Positions 7,330 through 17,400 of a stretch of DNA of 64,000 nt are shown piece by piece. The DNA comes from SHVO01 sp041906145 (lineage in GTDB: Bacteria > Pseudomonadota > Alphaproteobacteria > Rhodospirillales > Rhodospirillaceae), in contig JAYRJU010000006.1 of the NCBI GenBank assembly GCA_041906145.1, positions 124,001 through 188,000 on the forward strand. The letters are read 5' to 3'. A model generated the notes under the pieces. That model did not search any database, was not told the DNA's origin, and saw only the letters and a list, made by a program, of their open reading frames with translations. The translations under genes and the position numbers were made by a program. The stretch's first letter is position 1. Each line of letters begins with the position of its first letter.

Positions 7330-7416
7330 TGGTGCGGGTAGAGGGAATCGAACCCCCACTTCCGTAAGGAAACAAGATTTTGAGTCTAGCGCGTCTACCA
7401 GTTCCGCCATACCCGC
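7330..7416 (-). tRNA. tRNA-Leu (anticodon CAA)
   Basis: On the minus strand the 87-nt sequence runs from GCGGGTATGGCGGAAC to TACCCGCACCA with a 7-bp acceptor stem, a long variable arm typical of class II tRNAs, a T-loop GGTTCGATTCC and an encoded CCA. The anticodon loop CTCAAAA gives anticodon CAA, reading UUG Leu. One U-U mismatch sits in the anticodon stem. Confidence 0.95.
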
Positions 7417-7427
7417 ACGAACTGCCG

Positions 7428-7456
7428 GGTATAAAGGGCCTTTCCCGCCGGTTCAA
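7428..7456 (-). promoter_or_regulatory. Promoter of tRNA-Leu
   Basis: On the minus strand TTGAAC (7456-7451) and TATACC (7433-7428) are separated by 17 bp and end 12 nt before the mature tRNA 5' end. This fits a sigma-70 type promoter. Confidence 0.6.
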
Positions 7457-7550
7457 GAGGCCCTCACAGTTGCGGGAAACGGCCCAAAAAGGGCTATTAT
7501 TGGTTTCGGACGCGCGGCAATGTGGCTAGATACCCTTTCTTTTGACGGCG

Positions 7551-8045
7551 ATGACACAAAACAAATCCTTCCTGACCATGGCCCTGATCGCGGCGGCATC
7601 GGCCACCGCGCTGGGATTGGCCTACACCGCCCAATACGGCTTTGCCCTGTGGCCCTGCAATTTGTGCTGGGGGCAGAGGGCGCCTTATGCGCTGGCGCTG
7701 GTGTTCGCCGCGATTTCGACGACCCACGCCGTTGATGCGGCGACGCGCCGCCAGGTCGCGCTGCTGTGCGCGGCGCTTTTCGCTTTCGGCGCCGCCTTCG
7801 CCTTCTATCATGTCGGGGTGGAACAGAAGTGGTGGCTGGGACCGACCGAATGCGTCGGCCGTCCGCAGGCTTTCTCCACCGCGGACCTGATGAGTGCGCT
7901 GACGCAAACCGGCCGTACGGGCTGCGATGAAGTGGCCTTCAGCGTCTTCGGCATCTCGATGGCCGGCTACAATGTGATCGCCCAACTGGTCCTCGGCGTC
8001 GGCCTGGTGTGGGCCTCCATGCGTGACTGGTGGAGCCGCGCATGA
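7551..8045 (+). CDS. dsbB: Disulfide bond formation protein B (DsbB)
   Basis: A 164-residue membrane protein; the ATG at 7551 is preferred over an in-frame TTG at 7542. It has four hydrophobic segments. The first periplasmic loop carries the redox pair CNLC (after FALWP) and the second loop carries two further Cys (PTECVGRP and RTGCDEV), as in DsbB. DsbB reoxidises DsbA and passes electrons to ubiquinone. Its stop overlaps the start of the ubiquinone-biosynthesis gene coq7 (ATGA), a functionally sensible pairing. Confidence 0.92.
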   Translation: MTQNKSFLTMALIAAASATALGLAYTAQYGFALWPCNLCWGQRAPYALALVFAAISTTHAVDAATRRQVALLCAALFAFGAAFAFYHVGVEQKWWLGPTECVGRPQAFSTADLMSALTQTGRTGCDEVAFSVFGISMAGYNVIAQLVLGVGLVWASMRDWWSRA

Positions 8046-8596
8046 GCAAGATCACCGCTGAGAACCGCCTGCCGGGCGATCCCGACAAGGCCACGTTGAT
8101 CGACCAGATCATCCGCGTCGATCAGGCCGGCGAATACGGGGCCAAGCGGATCTATGAGGGCCAGCTTGCCGTGCTCGGCGACACCGACGCCGCGCCGGCG
8201 CTGAAAGAGATGCTGGCGCAAGAAGAAGAACATCTGAAACGCTTCAACGGCCTGATGGCGGAACGCGGAACGCGCCCCACCGCTCTTCAACCCCTGTGGC
8301 ATGTCGCCGGTTACGCCATCGGCGCGGCCACCGCGCTTATGGGCAAGGAAGCCGCCATGGCCTGCACGGTCGCGGTGGAAGATGTCATCGGCGAACATTA
8401 CCGCGAACAGGCCGCGCAACTCGGCGACGACGAAAAGGATTTGCGCGAAACCATCAGCGCCTTCCGCGAGGACGAGTTGCATCATCGGGATATCAGCCTC
8501 GCTCACGGCGCGCGCCAAGCACCGGGGTATGAAGCTTTGTCCGCCGCCGTGCGGACCGGCACGCGCCTCGCCATTTGGCTCGCGAAGCGTATCTGA
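8042..8596 (+). CDS. coq7: Demethoxyubiquinone hydroxylase (COQ7/UbiF-type)
   Basis: A 184-residue COQ7-family di-iron monooxygenase, which hydroxylates demethoxyubiquinol in ubiquinone synthesis. The carboxylate/histidine ligands sit in RVDQAGEYGAKRIYEGQL, LAQEEEHLKRF, AVEDVIGEHYREQ and REDELHHRD. It starts at the ATG overlapping the dsbB stop, implying translational coupling. It has the single-domain length typical of alphaproteobacteria. Confidence 0.95.
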   Translation: MSKITAENRLPGDPDKATLIDQIIRVDQAGEYGAKRIYEGQLAVLGDTDAAPALKEMLAQEEEHLKRFNGLMAERGTRPTALQPLWHVAGYAIGAATALMGKEAAMACTVAVEDVIGEHYREQAAQLGDDEKDLRETISAFREDELHHRDISLAHGARQAPGYEALSAAVRTGTRLAIWLAKRI

Positions 8597-8771
8597 CCGG
8601 CGCACGTCACGACGCCCGCGCGAATCTCACTCAACCATCACACCCGGAGTCCCGCCTTAGAATGTGGCGCGCGCGAAAAGCGCAGCAAGTTTTCGCGTGT
8701 GTAAAACATGAAACTTTGCCGGAGGTTTGCGTGTTAGGATCATAAAAGAAGAAGCGCCTTTGGAAACGCTC

Positions 8772-9797
8772 ATGACAACGCGCAGAAAACAATCCAAACG
8801 CACATCCCGCGCAAAATCCGCGTCCGTGAACCTCGCCGCGCGCACGTCGAAACGGCATCGCGCGGTGCAGGCTCAAGTCGAACGCGCCGATAAGAAGCGC
8901 CCGAAGAAAGAGCGCAAGCGCGCGATTCAAACCGGCGCGCGGGATTATCCGGCGCCGCCGCTTCCGGAAAAACATCTGAAGAAGCCGGGACGGGAGTCCG
9001 ATCTTACCCTTCAGCCGATGTACGACGCGCCGTTCTATAAGGGGTCGGACAAACTTAAGGACAAGGTGGCGGTGATCACCGGCGGCGATTCAGGCATCGG
9101 CCGCGCCATCGCCGTTCTGTTCGCGCGCGAAGGCGCCCATGTCGCGATCCTTTACCTGGACGAACATGAGGACGCAAAAGAGACGCAACGCGCTGTGCGC
9201 GACGAAGGCGCTCAATGTCTGATCTTTGCGGGCGACGTATCCGACCGCGCGTTTTGTTTCGAGACAGTCGAGAAGATCCTGGATGAATTCGGCGGCATCG
9301 ACATCCTGGTGAACAACGCCGCCTTCCAGGAACATGTCTCGCGCTTCGAGGACCTGACCGAAGAACACTTCGACCTCACGATGAAGACGAACCTTTACGG
9401 GTATTTTCACATGGCGCAAGCCGTCGTGCCGCATATGGGCAAAGGCGCTGCCATCGTCAATTCAGGATCGGTGACGGGCTTGATGGGGAATAAGACCCTG
9501 CTCGACTACGCGACCACTAAGGGCGGCATCCACGCCTTCACCCGTTCGCTCGCCTCGCATCTTTTGCCGCGCGGTATTCGCGTCAACGCCGTCGCGCCCG
9601 GCCCGGTATGGACCCCTCTGAACCCGGCGGACAAGCTGCCGAAGGATATCAGAAAGTTTGGCGCTCATACCGAGATGAAACGCCCCGCCCAACCGGAGGA
9701 GATTGCCCCGGCCTATGTATTCCTGGCCTCGGAGCAATGCTCCAGCTACATCACGGGCGAGATCCTGCCGATCATCGGCGGCTACGCAGGCGGCTAG
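8772..9797 (+). CDS. SDR-family oxidoreductase (YghA-like) with a basic N-terminal extension
   Basis: A 341-residue protein from the ATG at 8772 (GGAAA upstream; an in-frame ATG at 8727 is possible). The Rossmann motif VITGGDSGIGRAIA begins near residue 100, with NNAA and a catalytic Ser/Tyr/Lys set (NSGSV, then YATTKGG) typical of short-chain dehydrogenases. The approach segment (PMYDAPFYKGSDKLKDKVAV) matches the YghA/general-stress subgroup. The first 65 residues are unusually rich in Lys/Arg and low in complexity; they are not part of the fold. NAD(P)-dependent alcohol or aldehyde reduction is expected. Confidence 0.9.
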   Translation: MTTRRKQSKRTSRAKSASVNLAARTSKRHRAVQAQVERADKKRPKKERKRAIQTGARDYPAPPLPEKHLKKPGRESDLTLQPMYDAPFYKGSDKLKDKVAVITGGDSGIGRAIAVLFAREGAHVAILYLDEHEDAKETQRAVRDEGAQCLIFAGDVSDRAFCFETVEKILDEFGGIDILVNNAAFQEHVSRFEDLTEEHFDLTMKTNLYGYFHMAQAVVPHMGKGAAIVNSGSVTGLMGNKTLLDYATTKGGIHAFTRSLASHLLPRGIRVNAVAPGPVWTPLNPADKLPKDIRKFGAHTEMKRPAQPEEIAPAYVFLASEQCSSYITGEILPIIGGYAGG

Positions 9798-9802
9798 AAA
9801 AA

Positions 9803-9842
9803 AAATCCCCCGTGCTCCGCGGCAGCGGAGCACGGGGGATTT
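9803..9842. terminator. Strong rho-independent terminator between convergent genes
   Basis: An 18-bp perfect stem (AAATCCCCCGTGCTCCGC and its complement) encloses a GGCA loop. On the minus strand it is followed by eight T, so it mainly ends the TonB-receptor transcript. On the plus strand it would end the SDR transcript less strongly. Confidence 0.92.
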
Positions 9843-9853
9843 AGATGACGCCG

Positions 9854-12724
9854 TTACATCCGGAAGCGGATGCCCGCGCGATAAGCGCGGCCGAGCGTAT
9901 CGTAGAGGTTCGGGGTCGTCGGCTTGCCCGCGTACAACAGACCGCCGCTGACTGGAACGATCGGCGGCGACTTGTCGAACACGTTGTCGACGTTCAGGAA
10001 CACGGTCGCCTCGGAATCGCCGAACGCCACTTTGTATTGGACGTTGCTGTCGAGGTAGAACGCGCCCTTGATCTGGTTTTTATCGATGGTCGGATGCGTG
10101 ACGTTCGAACGCGGGCAACCCGTCGTACATTCGATGTAGGCCTTATCCCACACGCCCGACGACACGCCGCGGCCGATCAGCGTCACGGACACCGGATCGA
10201 CATCGAAGGTCACCGTGCTGGTCCAGCGCCAGCTGGGCAGACCGGCATTGGACACGATGGTGTTCTGACCCACGCGGTCGATCGGCTCGTTGATGCCGTT
10301 CGAGACGAGGTTCTTCAGATAGTGCGTGGCGAGGAAGCGCACAGACAGATTACCGTCGAAGTCGTCGGCGATGTCGGACAACGGCATCCGGTAGCTGACG
10401 TCGAAGTCGATACCACGGTCGATTTCACTGACGAAATTGAACGGCTGAGCGTACACGCGCACGATCGTCAGCACGCCGTTCACAGGCGCGCGCTCGACGC
10501 CCGAGCAGAACACGGTGTTGCCGGCGAAGCAGTTGTCGATGGTCTGCTGCGTTCCGACGGTGCCGATCGCGTTCTTGATGTTGATGTTATAGTAGTCGAC
10601 CGAGGCGCTGAGGCCCGGCACGAACGTCGGCGTCAGCACCACGCCGATCCCCGTGGTGTCGGCCTTTTCCGGGGTGAGCGCGATGTTACCGGTGGTGACC
10701 GTTTCCGCCTGGGCGTTTGGATTGCCCGAGAACGGATCGTTCACGTAGGTAAGACCACGAATGCCGGTGGTGAACAGTTCGGCGAGATTCGAGGCGCGGA
10801 TGTCACGCGAACGCGTGAAACGGAAGCGGATATCGTCGATCGGCGTATAGGTCAGACCCGCCTTCCAAGTCGTCACGTAACCCGAAGTCGAGTAGTCGGT
10901 ACCGCGGATGGCGGCGTTCAGGTCGAGCGCTTTGGCCCATTCCTGATCGGCGGCCAGCGGGATGACGGTTTCCGCGAACGCCTCCTTCACGTTGTAGGCG
11001 CCGATCGTCGGGCGGTAGTTGGCCGCGTACCAGTTGCCGGCCAGAGCGTTGGCGTCGGCGATGCCGGTGACCGATTCCTTGCGGTATTCGGCGCCGATCG
11101 CGACCGACACCGGGCCGGCCCAGCTGGAGAGCGGCTCGCCCCGCAGCGTGGCGGCGGCGACATCTTGCTTGAAGCGTTCGTAGCGGTACGAGGAGCCCCA
11201 CAGATAGTCCTGGGACGCCTTCGTCGCCACACCTTCGCCGAAGACGTTGAACGGCACGCAGGCGCTGGCCGGGTTGGAGAGTTTCACACGACAGACGACG
11301 CGGCCGGTGGCCGGATCGAACACGGCGTCGATGGCTTCGCGGTACAACGGAACCAGCTTGTTGCCGAGCGAGTACTGCGAGGCGCGCGTGATGCCCTTCT
11401 GGTAGTAGAAGTCCCAGTTCCACGTCTTATCGCCCATATCGAAATCGCCTTCGGCGCCGACGACATAGCGGTTCACGGTGCGCTCGGTGTAGGCGCCTTC
11501 ATGCAGGTCATCGACCCACGAGCCGAAGGTGAACTGCGTCAGGCCGAAACCGAGGGCGCGCTGACGCACGCTTTCCGGCAGATAGGCGTTATCGACGTTC
11601 ATAATGAGCGTGTTCAGCTCGCCGCTGACGCCGAAGTAGCTTTCGTGCGTCGTGCGGTCCCAGGACAGCTGAGCATAGACGTTGACGTTATCGGTGACGT
11701 CATAGGCGACGCGCGTGAACACGTTCTGGTGCGTATGACGCGGATCGATAGAGGTCGCCTTGGACACGTCGGACACGCGCCAGTCGCCACCCGACATGTA
11801 CACGCCGCCCACCAAGCCATAGGTGAACTGATACGGCGTACCGCCCGGGCCGAAGGCCGTGCCCTTGAGCGGGCCAGAGGTGATGATACCGCCGTAGGTC
11901 GCGGCCGCGGCCGCGACGTTCGGACGCACGATGTACTGCGGCACCGACGAGTTGGTGTTCGCGTTGTAGGCCGGATTGGTGAGTACGCCCGTAAGACCGT
12001 TCATCCATTCGCGGTTGTTCGGATCCGAGCTCATATCGCCCAGGATGCCGACGTTCTTGCTGACTTCGCCCGAGAACAGCACATGACCGCGGCCGCCGCC
12101 GAAGGCCATGCCCGCCGCCGTGTTGGCTTTCCAGTGCTGACCGTCGCCGAGATCGGTGATGCCGCCCGAGACTTCACCCTTCACGCCGGTGAATTCCTTA
12201 TCGAGCACGAAGTTGACGACGCCCGAGAGCGCGTCGGAGCCGTAAGCCGCCGAGGCGCCGCCGGTGACGATGTCCACGCGGCTGATGAGACCCTGCGGGA
12301 AGCCACCGACGTCCACCTGGTTCTGCTGGGTGGCCGGGACCGAGCGCTGGCCGTCGAGCAGCACGAGGGTGCGCGCGGTGCCGATGCCGCGCAGGTTCAG
12401 CGCGTTGATGCCGCCCGAACCGGAGCTGATGGTGCCGGTACTATTGCGTGGCGTGACGCTGCCCATCACCGACGGAAGCGTGTTGACGAAGTCCGCGACA
12501 TCGCGCGGGGCGGCCGCTTCCAGGACTTCCGCGCCCACCACGGTGAGCGGCGTCGGCGCTTCGTAGCCGTCGCGCACGATGCGCGAACCGGTGACCACGA
12601 TTTCCTCGCCGACTTCCGGCGCTTGGGCCGCTTGTTGCGCGAGCGCGGGCTGCGCCATGAAAGCCCCGGCCGTGAGGGCCAGGAGCGAGGTGGTGGCAAG
12701 CGCGCGGCGTTTGGTCATCTTCAT
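9854..12724 (-). CDS. TonB-dependent receptor (no STN domain)
   Basis: A 956-residue outer-membrane receptor, starting at the ATG at 12724 behind GGGGGA. It has a signal peptide (ALATTSLLALTAGAFMAQPALAQ), a TonB box (GEEIVVTGSR), a plug domain (VADFVNTLPSV, LNLRGIGTARTLVLLDGQR, GGASAAYGSDALSGVVNFVL) and a large beta-barrel ending in an aromatic-type terminus (AYRAGIRFRM). The plug resembles that of the receptor at 14451-17606 (shared GYEAPTP motif after the TonB box), suggesting paralogy. This one lacks the signalling STN domain. The ligand is unknown; in alphaproteobacteria such receptors often take up glycans, peptides or siderophores. It diverges from an ECF sigma gene. Confidence 0.93.
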   Translation of the reverse strand: MKMTKRRALATTSLLALTAGAFMAQPALAQQAAQAPEVGEEIVVTGSRIVRDGYEAPTPLTVVGAEVLEAAAPRDVADFVNTLPSVMGSVTPRNSTGTISSGSGGINALNLRGIGTARTLVLLDGQRSVPATQQNQVDVGGFPQGLISRVDIVTGGASAAYGSDALSGVVNFVLDKEFTGVKGEVSGGITDLGDGQHWKANTAAGMAFGGGRGHVLFSGEVSKNVGILGDMSSDPNNREWMNGLTGVLTNPAYNANTNSSVPQYIVRPNVAAAAATYGGIITSGPLKGTAFGPGGTPYQFTYGLVGGVYMSGGDWRVSDVSKATSIDPRHTHQNVFTRVAYDVTDNVNVYAQLSWDRTTHESYFGVSGELNTLIMNVDNAYLPESVRQRALGFGLTQFTFGSWVDDLHEGAYTERTVNRYVVGAEGDFDMGDKTWNWDFYYQKGITRASQYSLGNKLVPLYREAIDAVFDPATGRVVCRVKLSNPASACVPFNVFGEGVATKASQDYLWGSSYRYERFKQDVAAATLRGEPLSSWAGPVSVAIGAEYRKESVTGIADANALAGNWYAANYRPTIGAYNVKEAFAETVIPLAADQEWAKALDLNAAIRGTDYSTSGYVTTWKAGLTYTPIDDIRFRFTRSRDIRASNLAELFTTGIRGLTYVNDPFSGNPNAQAETVTTGNIALTPEKADTTGIGVVLTPTFVPGLSASVDYYNINIKNAIGTVGTQQTIDNCFAGNTVFCSGVERAPVNGVLTIVRVYAQPFNFVSEIDRGIDFDVSYRMPLSDIADDFDGNLSVRFLATHYLKNLVSNGINEPIDRVGQNTIVSNAGLPSWRWTSTVTFDVDPVSVTLIGRGVSSGVWDKAYIECTTGCPRSNVTHPTIDKNQIKGAFYLDSNVQYKVAFGDSEATVFLNVDNVFDKSPPIVPVSGGLLYAGKPTTPNLYDTLGRAYRAGIRFRM

Positions 12725-12748
12725 TAATTCCCCCAATAGGTACACCAA

Positions 12749-12767
12749 CCGGAACAGGGAGTTCCGG
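12749..12767 (-). promoter_or_regulatory. Small inverted repeat in the leader of the TonB receptor
   Basis: CCGGAAC-AGGGA-GTTCCGG forms a 7-bp inverted repeat 25 nt upstream of the receptor ATG. It may be an operator or a leader hairpin. Confidence 0.3.
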
Positions 12768-12908
12768 CCCAGATGGGCGTACTACGTAAGGCCCGGGTTT
12801 TTTCCGACAGGCGCCTCGAAAAACCTTGAGCTAAAAAACCTGCTGGACACCTCTCCCTCAGGTATCTGACACTTAGGGCTTGTGCATTTCGGCCGGGGGG
12901 AACGGTCC

Positions 12909-13445
12909 ATGCCGAGCGATGAGGCCCATGCGACAAGGTTTGGGCTTCTATTTTCCAGATACGACCGCGAATTACGCCGGTTCCTGAGCGGATACCTCAG
13001 GAATAAGAGCGACGTGGACGACTGCGCGCAGGAATCATTCCTTAATTTGTGGAAGCAGGAGACCCGGGGCGTCCTTCACGAGGACCCGAGGGGCTACCTG
13101 TTCATCACGGCGCGTAATGTCGTGCGCGATTTTTTGCGTAAAGGACGGGCCCGGCGCAACGAACAGCATGTCCAGCTGTCGGAAGAATTGGATGCCGTAC
13201 GTTATACAGAGGCGGAAACCACGCTCATGCACCGGGAAGGCCTGCGCCTTATCGAAGCGCAGCTCGAGGCATTACGGCCCTCGACTCGCCTCGTCTTTCT
13301 GCTGCATTACGTGGAGCTTCTGCCGTTCGACGCCATCGCCAAACGCCTGGGGACTTCGACCCGGACCGTGGAGCGGGAGATGGCGCGTGCGCTCGACCAC
13401 TGCCGCGAGGCGCTTGGGCCGACCTGTAAGGATATCTTGAGCTGA
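12909..13445 (+). CDS. ECF RNA polymerase sigma factor (FecI-like)
   Basis: A 178-residue sigma-70 family protein of ECF length, from the ATG at 12909 behind GGGGGAA. Region 2 is seen in YDRELRRFLSGYLRNKSDVDDCAQESFLNLW and region 4 in FDAIAKRLGTSTRTVEREMARAL (helix-turn-helix). The downstream FecR gene starts one base after the stop (TGA T ATG), and the STN-type receptor is convergent. Together these form a FecI-FecR-FecA type cell-surface signalling set. The signal is unknown. Confidence 0.93.
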   Translation: MPSDEAHATRFGLLFSRYDRELRRFLSGYLRNKSDVDDCAQESFLNLWKQETRGVLHEDPRGYLFITARNVVRDFLRKGRARRNEQHVQLSEELDAVRYTEAETTLMHREGLRLIEAQLEALRPSTRLVFLLHYVELLPFDAIAKRLGTSTRTVEREMARALDHCREALGPTCKDILS

Positions 13446-13446
13446 T

Positions 13447-14454
13447 ATGATTCTCCGCCGCCCCCCTCAGACCGCCACCGAATGGATCGTTCGGATGCAG
13501 GCTGGCCCGCTTTCTTGGTGGGACCAGCGCGCGCTGAACCGTTGGCTGGCGGCGTCACCGGACCATCTGAAGGAATTGGAAGCCGCGAAGGCCGCAAGCG
13601 AGGTCGCGCGGCGTCTGGGCAGTAGCGCCTATGTACGCCAGCTGCTGGCGCAAGACCTGTGGATGCACGCGCGGTCGCGGCGGGGCAAACGTTTCGCCCT
13701 GCCGTCGCTGGCCGCTGCCGCGGCCGCGGCGGCGCTGATCGTCATGATCGCACCGTGGAATACCTCGCCCTTGCCTCGAATCGAGGACAGCGGCTCGGCG
13801 CAGACGGCGGTCGGCCAAATCGCAGATTACATGCTTCCCGATCGCTCGCTGATCACCGTGGCTGGATCCTCGGCGGTTTCCATCGCCTTTTCGGACGGAC
13901 GCCGCGATGTCGCTCTGGAACACGGCGAAGTCTATTTCGACGTCGCACCGGACAAGAACCGCCCGTTCGTCATTACCGCGGGCGCTCACCAAGTCACGGT
14001 CACGGGCACGAGCTTCAACGTCAATTACCTCGCCGCGCTGAACGCAATGGAAGTCGCGGTCACCGAAGGAACGGTGCGCGTGGCTTACCCGTCGCATACC
14101 GGCGCGACGAACGACGTCGAAGAGATGCATGCGGGCGACGTGATCATGTTCACGCCGGAAGGACGCACGCTGAAGCGCAATCTGACGCCGCAACAGGTGT
14201 CCGCGTGGCGCAGCCGCAAGCTCTATTTCGACAGCGCCGACCTGTCCCAGGTTCTAGCCGAGGTGAACCGTTACTCGCCGAAGCCGCTTGTCACCGGGAC
14301 CCAGGACATCGACCGTCTGATGCTCACCGGCCAGTTTCCGGCCGGCGATATCGAATCGGTGCTGACTTCGCTGCGTCAACTCTACGGAATCGACGCGCAG
14401 GAAACGGCCGAGCGCTGGGTCCTCGTCAGGAAGAAGAACGCGCCTCGCCGCTAA
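13447..14454 (+). CDS. FecR-family anti-sigma regulator
   Basis: A 335-residue protein with a cytoplasmic N-terminal DUF4880-like region (ATEWIVRMQAGPLSWWDQRALNRWLAASP), one membrane helix (LAAAAAAAALIVMIAP, about residues 90-105), a FecR domain (GEVYFDVAPDKNRPFVITAGAHQVTVTGTSF) and a C-terminal STN-interacting region. It would relay the occupancy state of the partner receptor to the sigma factor encoded 1 bp upstream. Its stop overlaps by 4 bp the stop of the receptor gene on the other strand. Confidence 0.92.
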   Translation: MILRRPPQTATEWIVRMQAGPLSWWDQRALNRWLAASPDHLKELEAAKAASEVARRLGSSAYVRQLLAQDLWMHARSRRGKRFALPSLAAAAAAAALIVMIAPWNTSPLPRIEDSGSAQTAVGQIADYMLPDRSLITVAGSSAVSIAFSDGRRDVALEHGEVYFDVAPDKNRPFVITAGAHQVTVTGTSFNVNYLAALNAMEVAVTEGTVRVAYPSHTGATNDVEEMHAGDVIMFTPEGRTLKRNLTPQQVSAWRSRKLYFDSADLSQVLAEVNRYSPKPLVTGTQDIDRLMLTGQFPAGDIESVLTSLRQLYGIDAQETAERWVLVRKKNAPRR

Positions 14455-17400
14455 AGGGTAAAGCGCACGCCGGCGCGGAAGATGCGCCCTAGAATATCGT
14501 AAAGGATAGGGTTTGTTTGGGCATATCCATAGGGTGTGCCGTTGATGCGTGGCACCGCGGCCGGATCCTTGTCGGCCATGTTCTGGATATTGAGGAACAC
14601 GCTGGCCGTGTCCTTGAACTTGTAAGCCAGCGATACATCCACATAAGCCGCGCCGTCGATGTGATTCACATTGATGGTGGGATGATCGATCGTCGCGGCC
14701 GGACAACCCGAAGTACAGGCGATGAACGCGTTGCTGAGGGTCCCGGCGCTGACACCGCGCGCGGTCAGCGCCGCCGCGAGGGCGCCATTATCGTAAGCAA
14801 GCGAGGCCATCCAGCGCCAACTGGGCATGCCGCTGTCCGACGAGCTGCCCTCATTCACGCCGGCTATATTCACAGGGGTATTGAGACCGTTGTTGAGGAT
14901 GTTCTTGCGATTATGCGTCGCAAGCCCGCGCAGGGTGAGCGCACCGGACAGATCGTCCGATAGATCGGAGAGCGCGAAGCGATAGCTGGCTTCGAAGTCA
15001 AACCCCTCGACCGTCTGGCGCGCGAGATTGAGCGGCGCGATGTTGATAAGGTACTGCTCCTGCGCGTTGACATAGCTGCGCGTGATGGCGTCGCAAAAGA
15101 CCTGGTGTCCCCGGTAGCAATAGTTGACCACGTCCTGACCCTGGAGGAACTGGATGGAATCCTTGATGTTGAGACGCCAGTAATTCACCGAGCCGTTGAA
15201 CCCCGGCAAGGCGCGCGGCTGCACCATAATGCCTAGACCCGTCGTGTCGGCCTTTTCGGGCGTGAGGCCGGGATTGCCGCGGCTGAGGATGCGGATGAAC
15301 GCGGTGGGATCGGTGGTGATAAGATTGATCACATTGTTGGTGCCGCTGACCCCGCCGGAGAAAAGCTCGAGCAGATTGGGCGCACGGATGTCGCGCGAGC
15401 GCGTGACCCGGAACGATACATCCTCGATCGGCGCATATGTGAATCCGAGTTTCCAGGTCGTGACGTAGCCCGAGGTGCTGTAAGACGTGGCGCGCACGGC
15501 GCCGTTCACATCGACGCTGCGCGCCCAGGGTTCGTCCTTCGCCAGCGGCACGACTGTTTCGGCGAATCCTTCGGTAACGGTGTAACTGCCAAAGGTCGGT
15601 GTGTAATTGCCGAGGAACCAGCCGGTCGGCGCGGTGATGCCGCTCACCTTCTCGCTGCGGTTCTCGGCGCCGACAGCGACGGAGATGGGCCCCGCCCAAT
15701 TGCGAACCGGCGCGCCGTGCAGCGAGAAGGCTTGTACATTCTGCTCATAGCGCTCCGAGCGCCAATCGGTGCCGGTGATGTAATCCAGCGCCGCCTTTGA
15801 GTTCACGCCCAATCCGAACAAATTATAGGGGACGCAGCCGTTGCCCGGATCGGTCAGGGCCGCACGGCAAACAATCGCGCCGGTGGAGCCCCTGACGGCA
15901 TCGCCCGCCATGGCAAACCGCGCTGTATTTATGACGCGATGGAGCTCGGACGTATGATGCGTGATGCCTTTCTGGAGATAGGCGTCCCACGTCCACGGCG
16001 CATCAAGAAGATCGAACGTGCCATGGGCGCCGAGGACAGTGCGGATCGTGCGCCGGTCGCCGACGACTTCGGGCGACTTGTTCTCGAGATCGCCGTTGAT
16101 GGTTCCGAAGCCGAAAAACGTCACGCCCAAAGCCGATGCGCGCGAGGCGAGGGTCGGCGGAATAAAGGCATTGTCGGCGGCGACGGTCAGGTTGCCGGAA
16201 TAAAGGGGAAGAAGGGCGATGGAGTAGGAGTCCGCATGCCCCCAGCCGTGCTGGAGGAAAACATTTATGTGGTCAGTAAGGTCGTAACTGACGCGCGCGA
16301 ACAGGTTCTGGCGCGAAGCGCGCGTCCCAAGGCTTTGCGTCGCGTGTACATTAAGCGCAGCCGCTTGCCCCGACCCATACATGTTCGATCCGTCGTTGAG
16401 GAGACCGTAGTCGAACTGATAGGGAACTCCGCCCGGGCCGAACGCGACGCCCTTCAGCGGCCCCGACGTGATAAGCCCGCCAGGCGCGGCGCGGGAGTTG
16501 TTCACGGGATCCAGGATGAGAAGCTGAGGCTCGCCATTCGTAGGCGTGTAGGCGGGGTTGGCCAGCAGCCCGATGTTCGACTTGTTCCACGCCCGGTTCG
16601 AGGGGTGTATCACCCCACCATTGTATTCGGCTTCGCCGCTGAGGAGCGCGTGGACGCGATCGTTCGCGAATCTGTGACCGGCGGTCATGGCGATCTTGAA
16701 TCCGGCGTTGTCGCCGTAGGTGGTCATGCCGCCTGAGACTTCGCCTTTGACGCCGGTGAAGGTTTTATCCAGGACGAAGTTGACGACGCCGGCCAGCGCA
16801 TCGGACCCGTAGGCCGCCGACGCGCCGCCCGTGACCACATCGACGCGCGACACAAGTTGCTGCGGGAAGGTGTTCACATCGGCCGCGCCGGTGATCGTGC
16901 CCGCGACGGAGCGCTGGCCGTCGAGCAGCACCAGCGTTCTCTGAATGCCAAGATCGCGCAGACTGAGGCCGTTCGTGCCGGCCACGCCCGAGGCCGTCTG
17001 GATATTTTGGTTAGGGGTCTGGCTGCCCGCGAAGGCCGGCAGCGCATTGACGAGATCGGCGAGGTTGCCGGTGGCCTGCCGCGCGATCTGATCCGCGCCG
17101 AGCACCGTGACGGGAGTCGGCGCTTCATAGCCGCTGCGCGCTATGCGCATGCCGGGAACGAGAATTTCTTCCACCACATCGGACATCGCAAGCTGCGGCG
17201 CGAGCGGCGGCGGCTTCCGCGCTTCGCGGACCTCCGGCACAGAAGCCGGCAAGTCAGGCGCTGTCACGACAAAGACAGATCCGCGATTGTTTATGACTAC
17301 CAGACCACTACCGTCGAGAAGGCGACGGATGGCGTCCTCGGCGGTGAACGATCCGCTAATACCCTTGGTGCGCAGGCCTTTGACCTGCTCCGGCGCGAAC

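Noticed and set aside
7240..7410. N-terminal extension of the DHCW cupin (MAELVDALDSKSCF...)
   Set aside because: It is the translation of the tRNA-Leu gene, a well-known artefact; the ATG at 7239 has a good ribosome-binding site.
9845..12727. A 960-codon open frame on the plus strand, antisense to the TonB receptor gene
   Set aside because: It mirrors the receptor gene almost exactly and has an Arg/His/Asp-rich composition typical of the antisense of high-G+C genes. The minus strand has signal peptide, TonB box, plug and terminator.
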